Assembly (NCBI RefSeq): GCF_030817055.1
Contig: NZ_JAUSYV010000001.1
Span: forward strand, 3,310,001-3,374,000
Direction: 5' to 3'
DNA: 64,000 bases
DNA from: Bacillus sp. V2I10
Lineage (GTDB): Bacteria > Bacillota > Bacilli > Bacillales > Bacillaceae
Shown: in pieces, positions 43,425 through 52,239 of the stretch
Position numbering within the stretch: the stretch's first letter is position 1
Layout of the letters: each line of letters starts with the position of its first letter
Program-made: the position numbers and the translations under genes
The notes under the pieces: generated by a model
Told to the model about the DNA's origin: nothing
What the model saw: only the letters and a program-made list of their open reading frames with translations
The model's database searches: none

Positions 43425-45536
43425 CTATAAAATAAGCGCAAGAGCTAAATCAATCACTTTGATTCCAATAAACGGCACAAGCACTCCACCCAACCCGTAT
43501 ATCAGCAAGTTTCTGCTTAATAATGCATTCGAGCTCATCGGCTTGTAGCTTACCCCTTTCATCGCGAGCGGAATCAGAATCGGAATAATAACAGCATTAA
43601 AGATCAGAGCTGAAAGAATCGCTGAGATTGGGGAATCAAGTCTCATAATATTAAGCACATTCATTTCCGGTATCGCAAGCATAAACATGGCAGGGATGAT
43701 CGCAAAATACTTTGCAATGTCATTTGCAATACTGAACGTTGTCAACGCACCGCGCGTCATTAATAATTGCTTGCCGATTGAGACGACTTCAATAATTTTA
43801 GTAGGATTGGAATCAAGATCAACCATATTGGCAGCTTCCTTTGCTGCCGCTGTTCCGCTATTCATCGCAAGTCCTACATCCGCTTGTGCAAGAGCTGGTG
43901 CATCATTTGTTCCATCACCAGTCATGGCAACAAGCTTTCCTTGTGACTGTTCATATTTAATCACTTCAATTTTGTCTTCAGGCTTGCATTCCGCAATAAA
44001 TTCATCAACACCCGCTTCCTTTGCAATGGTCGCAGCTGTCAGCGGATTGTCTCCTGTACACATGACTGTTTTAATCCCCATGCTCCGCAGCTGGTCAAAA
44101 CGCTCTTTCATTCCAGGTTTAACAGTATCTTTTAAATAAATTAAACCAAAGATTTGATCGTTCATTGCAACCGCAAGCGGTGTGCCTCCTGCCTTTGAAA
44201 TCTCCTCTGTTTTATTATCTAAATCAGATGGGATCGTACCCCCTATAGAAGACACCCATTTCTTAACGGCATCTACTGCTCCCTTTCTGACCACTCTTCC
44301 ATCAGTCAGGTCCATTCCGCTCATCCGCGTTTCTGCCTTAAATTCGATAAATGTTCCGCCTATCGCGATATCCGTCTTATAGGAAAGCTGTTTCTTTTTC
44401 AGCAGTTCAAGAACAGAACGCCCTTCAGGCGTTTCATCTTCTAACGAGCTGATGGCCGTCCACTGGGCGAGATCCTGCATAGCTTGATTTCCGACCGGAG
44501 TAAACTCACTTGCCATCCGGTTCCCAAACGTGATCGTGCCTGTTTTATCTAAGATAATGGTATTAATGTCTCCTGCTGCTTCTACCGCTTTCCCTGACAT
44601 CGCAATCACATTAAACTGGGTAACCCTGTCCATGCCGGCAATACCAATTGCAGAAAGCAAGCCCCCTATTGTTGTTGGAATTAAACAAACGAGCAAGGCA
44701 ATCAAAACAGGAATTTCGAGCTGAAATCCTAAATAATTCGTGAAAAAAGGCAATGTTACAACGACAATCATAAAAATAAGCGTCAGGCTCGTTAAAACGG
44801 TATTCAACGCAATTTCGTTCGGTGTTTTTTGACGCTGTGCTCCCTCAACAAGGGAGATCATTTTATCAAGGAATGATTCACCAGGATCACTCGTAATCCT
44901 TACTTTGATCTGGTCGCTCACCACTCTTGTTCCGCCTGTTACTGAGTTGAAATCTCCTCCAGCTTCTTTTATGACTGGTGCAGATTCTCCAGTAATTGCT
45001 GACTCGTCGACAGACGCAAGCCCTGAGATGACTTCTCCATCACCTGGTATAAACTCCCCTTGTGAAACAATCACTACATCCCCTTTTCTCAACTCGGTTG
45101 AATCTGTTTGTTCAATTTCTCCATTTGGTTTTACTTTGTTGGCTCTCATTTCTTTTTTCGAATTCTTAAGGGAATTCGCCTGAGCCATTCCCCTGCCTTC
45201 TGCAAGAGCTTCAGCAAAATTGGCAAACAGCACAGTGAAAAGCAAAATCATTGAAACGGTCAGGTTAAACCAGACATCTATTTCGCTATTCCCAAAGGCA
45301 GACGGTAAAAAAGTCAGAAACAGCGTCAGCACAAACCCAATTTCAACAATAAACATAATCGGATTCTTTACCATGATTCGCGGATCCAGTTTAAAAAATG
45401 AATCTTTTATCGCTTTTGTGATGAGCGCTTTATCCATAGATTTTTCTTTATCAGGCTTTTTATCATGATTCAGATCAGGTTTTATAGGGATGACACGTTC
45501 AAGTTTTTCTTCAGTCAAAACGGATGGCTTGCTCAT
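43425..45536 (-). CDS. kdpB: K+-transporting ATPase subunit B (P-type ATPase)
   Basis: A 703-aa P-type ATPase of group IA. TGESAPV (actuator), the phosphorylation site DKTGTITFGN and GDGTNDAPAL are visible, along with the Kdp-type membrane helices (PTTIGGLLSAIGIAGMDRV). It hydrolyses ATP to drive K+ through KdpA. Its length is slightly above the usual 680-690 because of an N-terminal extension (residues 1-35). Confidence 0.96.
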   Translation of the reverse strand: MSKPSVLTEEKLERVIPIKPDLNHDKKPDKEKSMDKALITKAIKDSFFKLDPRIMVKNPIMFIVEIGFVLTLFLTFLPSAFGNSEIDVWFNLTVSMILLFTVLFANFAEALAEGRGMAQANSLKNSKKEMRANKVKPNGEIEQTDSTELRKGDVVIVSQGEFIPGDGEVISGLASVDESAITGESAPVIKEAGGDFNSVTGGTRVVSDQIKVRITSDPGESFLDKMISLVEGAQRQKTPNEIALNTVLTSLTLIFMIVVVTLPFFTNYLGFQLEIPVLIALLVCLIPTTIGGLLSAIGIAGMDRVTQFNVIAMSGKAVEAAGDINTIILDKTGTITFGNRMASEFTPVGNQAMQDLAQWTAISSLEDETPEGRSVLELLKKKQLSYKTDIAIGGTFIEFKAETRMSGMDLTDGRVVRKGAVDAVKKWVSSIGGTIPSDLDNKTEEISKAGGTPLAVAMNDQIFGLIYLKDTVKPGMKERFDQLRSMGIKTVMCTGDNPLTAATIAKEAGVDEFIAECKPEDKIEVIKYEQSQGKLVAMTGDGTNDAPALAQADVGLAMNSGTAAAKEAANMVDLDSNPTKIIEVVSIGKQLLMTRGALTTFSIANDIAKYFAIIPAMFMLAIPEMNVLNIMRLDSPISAILSALIFNAVIIPILIPLAMKGVSYKPMSSNALLSRNLLIYGLGGVLVPFIGIKVIDLALALIL

Positions 45537-45557
45537 TTTGGATCCTCCAATAAATTT

Positions 45558-47234
45558 TTATAATGTTAATAATTCAGCAACAGGCCCAAGAACTAAAACT
45601 GGAAAGAATGTCAAAGCGCATACTATAAAAATGGCTCCGACAAAGATCGTTCCAAATAAACTAGTGTCTGTACGGAATGTGCCTGTTGTCTCTGGTACAA
45701 GTTTTTTAGATGCCAATGATGCTCCAACCGCAAGCATGGCAATGATTCCAAAATATCTGCCTATGAACATGACAATGCCGGTTGAAATGTTCCAAAAAGG
45801 AGTCGCATCACCGAGTCCCTCAAATCCTGAACCATTGTTGGCTGCAGAAGATGTATACTCGTAAAGCACTTGAGACAAGCCGTGAAATCCCGGATTTGAA
45901 ATCCCGCCTGATCCTAGAGGTGTATATAAAGCCAGTGCAGTAGAAGCCAGAATTAAAAATGGGTGAATAAGCAGCGTAACTGCAATTAGTTTCATTTCTC
46001 TTCCTTCTATTTTTTTGCCCAGAAACTCTGGCGTGCGCCCCACCATCAATCCTGATAGGAAAACTGCAATCATCGCATACATGATGATGTTCATAAAGCC
46101 TGCACCAACTCCGCCAAATATCGTATTCAGCAGCATGTTTGATAATGTAAGCATCCCTGTAATTGGCGACAAGGTATCATGCATCGTATTGACTGCCCCT
46201 GTTTCTGATGCTGTTGTGACAATCGCGTAAAGTGTTGACTGTACGGTACCGAAGCGAACTTCTTTTCCTTCCATGCTTCCGTCCGTTTGCTCGAGACCTA
46301 ATTCTGATAATCTTGGATTGCCTTGGAATTCCGAAAGGAGCGCTGTTCCAAGAAATACCACAAAAATCATCGCCATTGCCGCAAAAAGAATTTTCCCTTG
46401 TTTAGCGTTGCCAACCATTTTTCCATAGGTAAACGGAAGGGATGTTGGAATTAATAGCATCAATAGAATTTGCAGCAGGTTACTCACCCCATTTGGATTT
46501 TCAAATGGATGTGCTGAGTTTACTCCGAAAAATCCTCCGCCATTATTGCCAACCTCTTTAATGGACAAAAGGGAGGCAACAGGTCCCCGTGCTATCGTTT
46601 GTTCAGCGCCCTCTACTGTTGTTGCAGTAACACTTGAATCAAGCGTTTGCGGAACCCCTAAGAAAACGAATATAAGAGCTGTCACAAAAGCAATCGGCAA
46701 GAAAACACGAGTGATCGATCGAATTAGATCAACAAAAAAGTTACCAAGGCTATTTCCTGAAAGACCTCTTATTAAAGCAATTGCAGCTGCAAATGCTGTA
46801 GCCGGTGCCACAAACATCATGAAGGTGATCGCAAGCATTTGGGATAAATAAGACAATCCGCTTTCTCCGCTGTAATGCTGCAGATTTGTGTTAGTCATAA
46901 AGCTGATGGCTGTATTAAAAGCAAGAGTTGGATCCATTCCTGCTATTTTACTAGGATTAAGCGGCAAGCTTCCTTGAAACCTAAATACGAGATAAACGAT
47001 AAATATCATAAATATGTTGGTTAATAGGAGTGCAATTGCATATTGTTTAAAGGTTTGATTTTTCTCTTTTATGCCGCTGATTTTATAAATTACCTTTTCA
47101 AATGGATGAAATACGGCATCCAGTTTAGTAGAATTGTAGTTAAAAGCCTGAGCAATATAGAGGCCCATTGGTTTTGCCAGCAGCACGGCTGCCGTTAATG
47201 TAAGAATGATAGAAATGATGGATAGTACGCTCAA
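45558..47234 (-). CDS. kdpA: K+-transporting ATPase subunit A
   Basis: A 558-aa channel-like subunit with ten hydrophobic helices and four selectivity-filter loops (NTAISFMTNTNLQHY, SIKEVGNNGGGFFGVNSAHPFENP, ATTASETGAVNTMHD, SAANNGSGFEG). It takes up K+ with very high affinity. The full usual length is present. It follows kdpF by 18 bases. Confidence 0.96.
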   Translation of the reverse strand: MSVLSIISIILTLTAAVLLAKPMGLYIAQAFNYNSTKLDAVFHPFEKVIYKISGIKEKNQTFKQYAIALLLTNIFMIFIVYLVFRFQGSLPLNPSKIAGMDPTLAFNTAISFMTNTNLQHYSGESGLSYLSQMLAITFMMFVAPATAFAAAIALIRGLSGNSLGNFFVDLIRSITRVFLPIAFVTALIFVFLGVPQTLDSSVTATTVEGAEQTIARGPVASLLSIKEVGNNGGGFFGVNSAHPFENPNGVSNLLQILLMLLIPTSLPFTYGKMVGNAKQGKILFAAMAMIFVVFLGTALLSEFQGNPRLSELGLEQTDGSMEGKEVRFGTVQSTLYAIVTTASETGAVNTMHDTLSPITGMLTLSNMLLNTIFGGVGAGFMNIIMYAMIAVFLSGLMVGRTPEFLGKKIEGREMKLIAVTLLIHPFLILASTALALYTPLGSGGISNPGFHGLSQVLYEYTSSAANNGSGFEGLGDATPFWNISTGIVMFIGRYFGIIAMLAVGASLASKKLVPETTGTFRTDTSLFGTIFVGAIFIVCALTFFPVLVLGPVAELLTL

Positions 47235-47252
47235 CGTCTTTCCCTCCGCAAG

Positions 47253-47333
47253 TTAAAATTTTTCTGGATTTACTAATGCATATAATAAATAAATGGTTAC
47301 TGCTACAATGCAGCCTGCTAAAACGATCATCAT
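47253..47333 (-). CDS. kdpF: K+-transporting ATPase subunit F
   Basis: A 26-residue single-helix peptide, MMIVLAGCIVAVTIYLLYAL then VNPEKF. The LYALVNPEKF end is the KdpF signature. It lies just before kdpA and overlaps the stop of a preceding 35-aa frame by ATGA. It stabilises the KdpABC complex in the membrane. Confidence 0.9.
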   Translation of the reverse strand: MMIVLAGCIVAVTIYLLYALVNPEKF

Positions 47334-47437
47334 TTCTCTTCACTTCCTTCTTTAACAACATGACTAGACCATGTAACGAACCCGGCCATTGTCAGTGTAA
47401 GAGTTGCAAATATGATGATCATGATTCCATCAAGCAT
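47330..47437 (-). CDS. small membrane peptide upstream of kdpF (35 aa, kdpZ-like)
   Basis: The frame reads MLDGIMIIIFATLTLTMAGF then VTWSSHVVKEGSEEK: one transmembrane helix and a short charged tail. Its TGA overlaps the kdpF start, so translation is coupled. A small gene at this place in Alicyclobacillus has been called kdpZ; I infer a similar element here without being able to compare sequences. Confidence 0.6.
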   Translation of the reverse strand: MLDGIMIIIFATLTLTMAGFVTWSSHVVKEGSEEK

Positions 47438-47454
47438 AGTGGTTCCCCCATTTC

Positions 47455-47841
47455 TCATTGATTCAGAAAATAACCCAAGTGATCTTGTTTTGAATATAGA
47501 ACTTGTTTTGCTCCAATCAGCTCATACAGCTTAGTCGGATAGTGAGAATTTCTAGTAATCACCGTGATTGGAGCGCGTATACTCGCTTGAAGAATTTGAA
47601 TTAGATTGCACGTATCAGCAATCTTATCCTCTAGTAATAAAACTCGTGTTACCGGTAAGTGAATCAAAAGATACTGAGCATTTTGTTTAATAAAGTAAAT
47701 GTCTTTAAATCCCCGCTTCTTCAAATGACTTTGTACACTATAATCACCCGTAATAAATGCCAGGGATGATACTTCCGGATCAATTCCCTCCAAGCACCCA
47801 ATCCTTGAATAACTTGGAATACATATGAGCATTGTCGACAT
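47455..47841 (-). CDS. hypothetical protein at head of kdp operon (128 aa)
   Basis: A soluble 128-aa protein: MSTMLICIPSYSRIGCLEGID...LAFITGDYSVQSHLKKRGFKDIYFI...LLLEDKIADTCNLIQILQASIRAPITVITRN. The alternating strand-helix pattern resembles a receiver-like or Rossmann-like fold, without the acidic pocket of response regulators. It is the first gene after the c-di-AMP riboswitches and precedes the kdp structural genes, so it is probably a kdp-specific regulator or assembly factor (inference). An AAGGGAAGGG site precedes the ATG. Confidence 0.55.
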   Translation of the reverse strand: MSTMLICIPSYSRIGCLEGIDPEVSSLAFITGDYSVQSHLKKRGFKDIYFIKQNAQYLLIHLPVTRVLLLEDKIADTCNLIQILQASIRAPITVITRNSHYPTKLYELIGAKQVLYSKQDHLGYFLNQ

Positions 47842-47866
47842 TCACATTCCCTTCCCTTTCGGAAAC

Positions 47867-47906
47867 ATCAAAAAAGCCACGGAAGAGGGATCTCTTCCGT
47901 GGCTTT
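47867..47906 (-). terminator. riboswitch-linked terminator before kdp genes
   Basis: AGCCACGGAAGAG pairs with CTCTTCCGTGGCT and is followed by TTTTTT on the minus strand. It lies between riboswitch copy A and the first kdp gene, in the position of an expression platform. Confidence 0.8.
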
Positions 47907-47955
47907 AGGCTTCACTAAATAAACGTGCTTTACCACTGCGATTTTGATTTTCCCT

Positions 47956-48092
47956 CACAACGCTTTCGGAGTTAGCTGTCGGATTCGGGCTATGAGAGTA
48001 GCCCTACCATTTTTAAAATGGACTCACCCCTAGTGACAATTCGTCACACAAAATTGGGTCCCCCGATTTCAAAAGAAATTAAGCGATTAGGT
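47956..48092 (-). promoter_or_regulatory. c-di-AMP riboswitch (ydaO/yuaA type), copy A
   Basis: The minus strand shows the conserved ydaO blocks in order: CGCTTAAT, GGGGGACCCA, AGGGGTGAGTCC, GTAGGGCTACTCTCA, CCCGAATCCGACAGCTAAC and AAAGCGTT. The class binds c-di-AMP and lowers expression of K+ importers by termination. A terminator follows at 47867-47906. Confidence 0.85.
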
Positions 48093-48130
48093 ATTTTTTG
48101 AAATTATTCAATTTTTTAACATTAACAAAG

Positions 48131-48168
48131 CGCACAAAAGAACACTGAGGCTTACACGCAGTGTTCTT
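48131..48168 (-). terminator. terminator between riboswitch copies A and B
   Basis: AAGAACACTG pairs with CAGTGTTCTT around 10 bases; TTTTGTG follows on the minus strand. It gives copy B (and C) its own platform. Confidence 0.7.
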
Positions 48169-48183
48169 CACAAAGGTATCCTC

Positions 48184-48328
48184 TCTCGAACGCTTACGAA
48201 GTTAGCTGTCGGATTCGGGCCATTGAGAGTAGCCCTACCATTTGAAGATTCAAATGGACTCACCCCTAGTGACGATGTGTCACAAAAACTTGGGTCCCCC
48301 GCTCCTACTAATAGGATTAAGCGATTAT
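48184..48328 (-). promoter_or_regulatory. c-di-AMP riboswitch (ydaO/yuaA type), copy B
   Basis: Same blocks as copy A: CGCTTAATCC, GGGGGACCCA, AGGGGTGAGTCC, GTAGGGCTACTCTCA, CCCGAATCCGACAGCTAAC and GTAAGCGTT. Followed by the 48131-48168 terminator. Confidence 0.85.
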
Positions 48329-48370
48329 AGAATTTAATTTATAAAATCGTTGGTTCTTACACCGTCCCTT

Positions 48371-48510
48371 CTCTTATGACGCTTACGAGGTTAGCTGTCG
48401 GGTTCGGGCATAAGAGTTGCCCGTCTTTCGCTGTTTGCGATCGATTCACCCCGCGTGCATGAAATCACACTTCATTGGGTCCCCCGCTCCATTCAGGATT
48501 AAGCGATTTG
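48371..48510 (-). promoter_or_regulatory. c-di-AMP riboswitch (ydaO/yuaA type), copy C
   Basis: First copy in transcription order: CGCTTAATCC, GGGGGACCCA, GGGGTGAATC, GGGCAACTCT, CCCGAACCCGACAGCTAAC and CTCGTAAGCGT. No terminator was seen between it and copy B, so the two may act together on one platform. Confidence 0.85.
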
Positions 48511-48884
48511 CATTTCATGAGAGTAATATTACTCCTGTGTATGCTGGTTGTAAAGAACGTAAAAAGTTTGAAAAATCGCAAAAAATATGTAAATATCCTC
48601 AAATAAATTCAAAAATCAGAGTAAATAGGACTCACACTAACTAATTCATCATTTTACTGCTGAATACGTATGTATTATAAATTAATCTCTCTAAATATAC
48701 ATAGAATTTCAAATTATAAAGTTTATGTAAACACAGTTTTATTTTCATTTTCTTATTTTGCAAGAAAGAGAGAGATTGCGAGATAAAGAGAGAGAATATG
48801 GAAAAAACAAGAATTTTGGAGAAAAACAAGCTAAATCCCTCTCTTTACAAGCTTAGATTTCCAAGTATATGATAGGAACAATTT

Positions 48885-49040
48885 TATTCCTAAATCGCAG
48901 AATCCTATTTTGGAGCGGGGAAACCAATCAGCAGCATAGCTTTTGCTGCATGGGGGAAGCCAAGTAATATCTGGCAGGGCGACTCTAACCGTCCTAATCC
49001 GTCAGCTAACCCCGTATGCGTTGTTGGAGAGAGGAAGGTG
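48885..49040 (+). promoter_or_regulatory. c-di-AMP riboswitch-like element on plus strand
   Basis: The plus strand shows AATCGCAGAATCC, GAGCGGGGAAACCA, ATGGGGGAAGCCA, GGCAGGGCGACTCTAA, CCTAATCCGTCAGCTAAC and CCCGTATGCGTT, the ydaO order with some divergence. It precedes a truncated glutamine synthetase gene. Confidence 0.7.
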
Positions 49041-49095
49041 CGATCATTATAGAGTTTGCTGATAAGACAGCAGCCCTATGATACTAGCGATACTA

Positions 49096-49147
49096 AACTT
49101 CGATTTCTAAAACAAATGTATTTAGTTTCATAAAAAAAATCGAGGTG
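49096..49147 (+). promoter_or_regulatory. hairpin sequestering ribosome binding site
   Basis: CTTCGATTT can pair with AAATCGAGG (one G-U pair) over about 30 bases. The right arm contains the GAGG of the ribosome binding site of the following ORF, which suggests translational control by the riboswitch. Confidence 0.45.
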
Positions 49148-49152
49148 ATCTT

Positions 49153-49306
49153 ATGTTAGCAGCGATTGAACTTTTAGAAGAAATCCATAGAGAAATAGCA
49201 GAAACACATGTAGAATTACTGCACTTGCAATTTGTAGATCTTGAAGGGAATTTAAAACATGTCACGATAACAATTGATCAATTAGAAGATGCAGTTGATG
49301 CCTGCT
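49153..49306 (+). pseudogene. glutamine synthetase N-terminus, truncated
   Basis: MLAAIELLEEIHREIAETHVELLHLQFVDLEGNLKHVTITIDQLEDAVD matches the N-terminal beta-grasp of type I glutamine synthetase (LQFVDLEGNLK is the diagnostic stretch). After about 51 residues the frame enters sequence that is the antisense of the histidine kinase, so the remaining 390 or so residues, including the active site, are lost. A GAGGTGAT site precedes the ATG. Confidence 0.65.
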
Positions 49307-50386
49307 CTAACCGCCTGCCATCCGTAAAAACCAGTGGACAATTACGCGGAATATCCATTTCTAATTTTATCCCTTTTTCTTTTGCTTTTAAATGTACTTT
49401 GTTAACTGAACTGGAGATAATATCGGATAAATCAAGCCATTCAAAATGTAAATCCAGCTTACCCTCTTCCATTTTTGCTAATTCAAATAAATCATTTATC
49501 AGTGATGTTAAACGAGTGGCTTCATCACTAATAATTTCTAAATAAAGCTGTTTTTCTTTCTCATCGTTATATAAACCTTTATTTATAACTTGTGCGTATC
49601 CCTTTATATAAGAGATTGGATTGGTGTTCGCAGCTCATGTGAGATATTCGCAAAAAATTCTCTTCTGTTTGTACGATACTCTTCTAACTCATTCCCAAGT
49701 TCTGTAATGGCTTTAGCAAGTGAACCAATTTCATCTTGAGAAGAATGAATAAGTTTAGTCGTTAACTTTCCTTTTGCTATTTCTCGCGTAGCAAGCTCCA
49801 TTTGTAAAAGAGGAGCTGATAATTTACGCGATAGAAAAAATATAAAACCTACTGCTATTAGCAGTGACCCTATTACCGAAACTGAAAGCCAAGAACGTAC
49901 TTGCTCTACAGAAGAATTAATGCTCTCCATATTCGAAACAACTACTAATCCGCCATTTATCTCATTGTTTATTATGATTGGTTTAGCAGCTATTAAATAA
50001 CGATTGTCCGTCTTTCTATCGCTATACTCCATTTTTAAATCCTTTTTATCTAATATAGGAGACAAAATTTCTTCTTTTACCTCATTTCCTTCTCTAAAAT
50101 CCATAATTCCTGTACTTTTTAGTATTTTACCTTCTCTATTAAAAACAAATAAATCCGAGTTACTGATATTAGACAACATTTCAAACATATGATAGGAACT
50201 TTCATCTTCAACATCTTTAATTGTTTCTGTATATTTACTGGCGAAATAATTAATTTCCTCTTGTTTCTGATTATAGTAAAAACCTCTAAATAACTGATCG
50301 ATTGTATAAACCATCGGAAATAAAACTGCCAAGAAAAGAATCATAATGATCCCGCCAAGCTTAACGGTAATACTATTTAATTTCAT
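49278..50386 (-). pseudogene. sensor histidine kinase, frameshifted and lacking ATPase domain
   Basis: The N-terminal 260 residues look complete: a membrane helix (IIMILFLAVLFPMVYTI), an extracytoplasmic sensor, a second helix (SVIGSLLIAVGFIFFLS), a HAMP domain and the phosphoacceptor FFANISHELRTPIQSL. There the frame breaks (about 49610) and resumes as SYIKGYAQVINKG...RLTSLINDLFELAKMEEGKLDL...VFTDGRRLEQA. The HATPase domain is missing because the sequence joins the glutamine synthetase fragment at about 49306. It overlaps the response regulator gene by 4 bases. Confidence 0.8.
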
Positions 50387-51084
50387 AGAGATTCATCCGG
50401 CTCTTGAAATTTGTATCCCACATCCCAAATGGTTTGAATCGGATTATAATCCTGGCCTTTTTCCCTAATCTTAACACGAATATTTTTGGTATGAGAATCC
50501 ACCGTTCTTGTATCTCTGTAGTCGTTATAACCCCAAAGAACATCTAATAACACTTCTCTTGTAAAAACTCGTTTAGGATTTGCTGCAATTGTATGCAGCA
50601 ATTCAAATTCTTTTGGCGTAAGATCTAATGTATCTCCAGCTACTGTGACTATACGGCCGTCTGTATTAAGGGTAAAAAAACCATTCCCAAAGGAAAGAGC
50701 AGCTTGAGACTCCTCAATATTCATTTCCGTTCTTCTTATCAATGCTTTGACCCTGGCAGAAAGTTCTTCAGGCTCAAATGGCTTTATCAAGTAATCATCC
50801 GTACCAATTTCCAGACCATAAACCTTATCTTTTAGCTCATTTCTTGCAGTAAGCATAAGAATTGGCGTTGATTTGATCTTCCTAATTTCACTGCAAACTT
50901 TCCACCCATCCATACCAGGCAGCATAATATCTAAAATGATAAGATCAAATTGTGAAGTCCTTATTAAGTCTATAGCTTCCTCTCCATCACTTGCTTCAAA
51001 GATTGAAAAATCAGCTGAGAGATATATCTTTAATAGATTTCTCATATTCCATTCATCATCTACAATTAATAGTTTTTTCATCAA
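50383..51084 (-). CDS. OmpR-family response regulator
   Basis: A 233-aa regulator with receiver residues DDEW (acidic pocket), phosphoacceptor Asp in LIILDIMLPGMDG, the T of LMLTARN and Lys in YLIKPFEP. A winged-helix domain follows (DLTPKEFELLHTIAANPKRVFTREVLLDVLWG...TVDSHTKNIRVKI). Its cognate kinase gene is broken, so it is either orphaned or served by another kinase. It looks intact. Confidence 0.9.
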   Translation of the reverse strand: MMKKLLIVDDEWNMRNLLKIYLSADFSIFEASDGEEAIDLIRTSQFDLIILDIMLPGMDGWKVCSEIRKIKSTPILMLTARNELKDKVYGLEIGTDDYLIKPFEPEELSARVKALIRRTEMNIEESQAALSFGNGFFTLNTDGRIVTVAGDTLDLTPKEFELLHTIAANPKRVFTREVLLDVLWGYNDYRDTRTVDSHTKNIRVKIREKGQDYNPIQTIWDVGYKFQEPDESL

Positions 51085-51285
51085 TGTCTCCTCTATTGAA
51101 ATTTACTTATCTGCTGAATTTTATTGATTATCTAATAATATTGACTTCCTCCGATAAAAAAAGGATTAAGATTAAGAATTTTCTCCCCTGAATAATCTTA
51201 ATATAAAATGTATATTTAAAGAAATTATGGACTTTCTAAATATATTCTTCAATTTTTCTTTTTTCTATTTGCTAATATACTTTAC

Positions 51286-51326
51286 ATAAAAAGAGCTTAT
51301 CCTATATTAGGAATAAGCTCTTTTAA
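51286..51326. terminator. terminator of ydhK
   Basis: AAAAGAGCTTAT pairs with ATAAGCTCTTTT around 11-13 bases, with T-runs on both sides. Confidence 0.7.
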
Positions 51327-51344
51327 AAATACATTGACTTAATT

Positions 51345-51935
51345 TTAGTCAGCCGGAGATAATTCGCTCTCAGTTACCCATTTATGGTTCTTAACTTCTT
51401 CTTTACCGGTTGTCGGTGTGAAATCAACCATATACACTGTCGTTTTCTCGGCTGAATCAATTTCAGCTGTAGCCCCATCCATACCTTCCATATGGCTTGC
51501 CTCTATTGTAGATTCTGCTCCTGGTTCGAAAGGCTCCTCATCTGCATCTTTAATCTCTTCATGAATGACCCACTTATGATCTTCCACTCTTTCTCCACCA
51601 GTTGTTGGAGTATATGAAATCGTATAAACAGTGGTATCATATGCACCAACAATTGTTGCTTCAGCACCCTTCATGCCTTCCATGTGATCTGATTCAATAA
51701 TCGCTTTACTTCCAACTTCAAAAGTTGGATTTTCTGCTTCTTTCAAACCTTCTGGTACCTCTCCGGAACTGTCCATGTCCATATTACTATGATCCATGCC
51801 TTCCATGTTCTCTTTTTCTTCTGTGTTTTCTTTTTTTTCAGTGTTTTCATCATCATTTGAGCAGGCACCCAAAATTAAGAAAAGGGCTGCAAATAATGAT
51901 AAGCTCATGGATTTATTCATTCTTTTTTTCAGCAT
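51345..51935 (-). CDS. ydhK: YdhK-family lipoprotein (two DUF1541 domains)
   Basis: A 196-aa lipoprotein: signal MNKSMSLSLFAALFLILGACSN with lipobox LGAC, an acidic linker with Met/His (MEGMDHSNMDMDSS), then two near-identical domains (GSKAIIESDHMEGMKGAEATIVGAYDTTVYTISYTPTTGGERVEDHKWVIHEEI and its repeat). The repeated HMEGM motifs suggest copper binding at the cell surface. A GGAGG site precedes the start. Confidence 0.85.
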   Translation of the reverse strand: MLKKRMNKSMSLSLFAALFLILGACSNDDENTEKKENTEEKENMEGMDHSNMDMDSSGEVPEGLKEAENPTFEVGSKAIIESDHMEGMKGAEATIVGAYDTTVYTISYTPTTGGERVEDHKWVIHEEIKDADEEPFEPGAESTIEASHMEGMDGATAEIDSAEKTTVYMVDFTPTTGKEEVKNHKWVTESELSPAD

Positions 51936-52239
51936 GTTAAAATGTCCTCCTTTATAGTTTAATAAATATCATAACAATAAGATTTGCAGAAAGTGTGGAG
52001 TGCGCTCAGGTCAATACAAAAAAGAGCACTATACTCTGTTTCCCCATTTGATAACATAAATCCTCTCCAAATTAGGAAAGTACTAATTACTTCCTGATGC
52101 TATAACCCAATAATTATTCATATATTCACTGGCTATTCAAATAACCATGAACAACTATTAATAGGATCAAACAGCATTCTTTATAACAAATTAATTTTAA
52201 AAGCTCCCAATCGACCTCATACTATTTTTTATATTAGGA
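51936..52239. other. intergenic region without a gene
   Basis: About 300 AT-rich bases upstream of ydhK; no motif could be assigned. Confidence 0.4.

Noticed and set aside
47930..48510. CRISPR array, because similar blocks recur three times
   Set aside because: The blocks are about 140 bases, not short repeats with unique spacers, and match ydaO aptamers.
48417..48644. 75-codon frame in the riboswitch region
   Set aside because: It lies on the antisense of riboswitch copy C; the conserved RNA blocks explain the sequence better.
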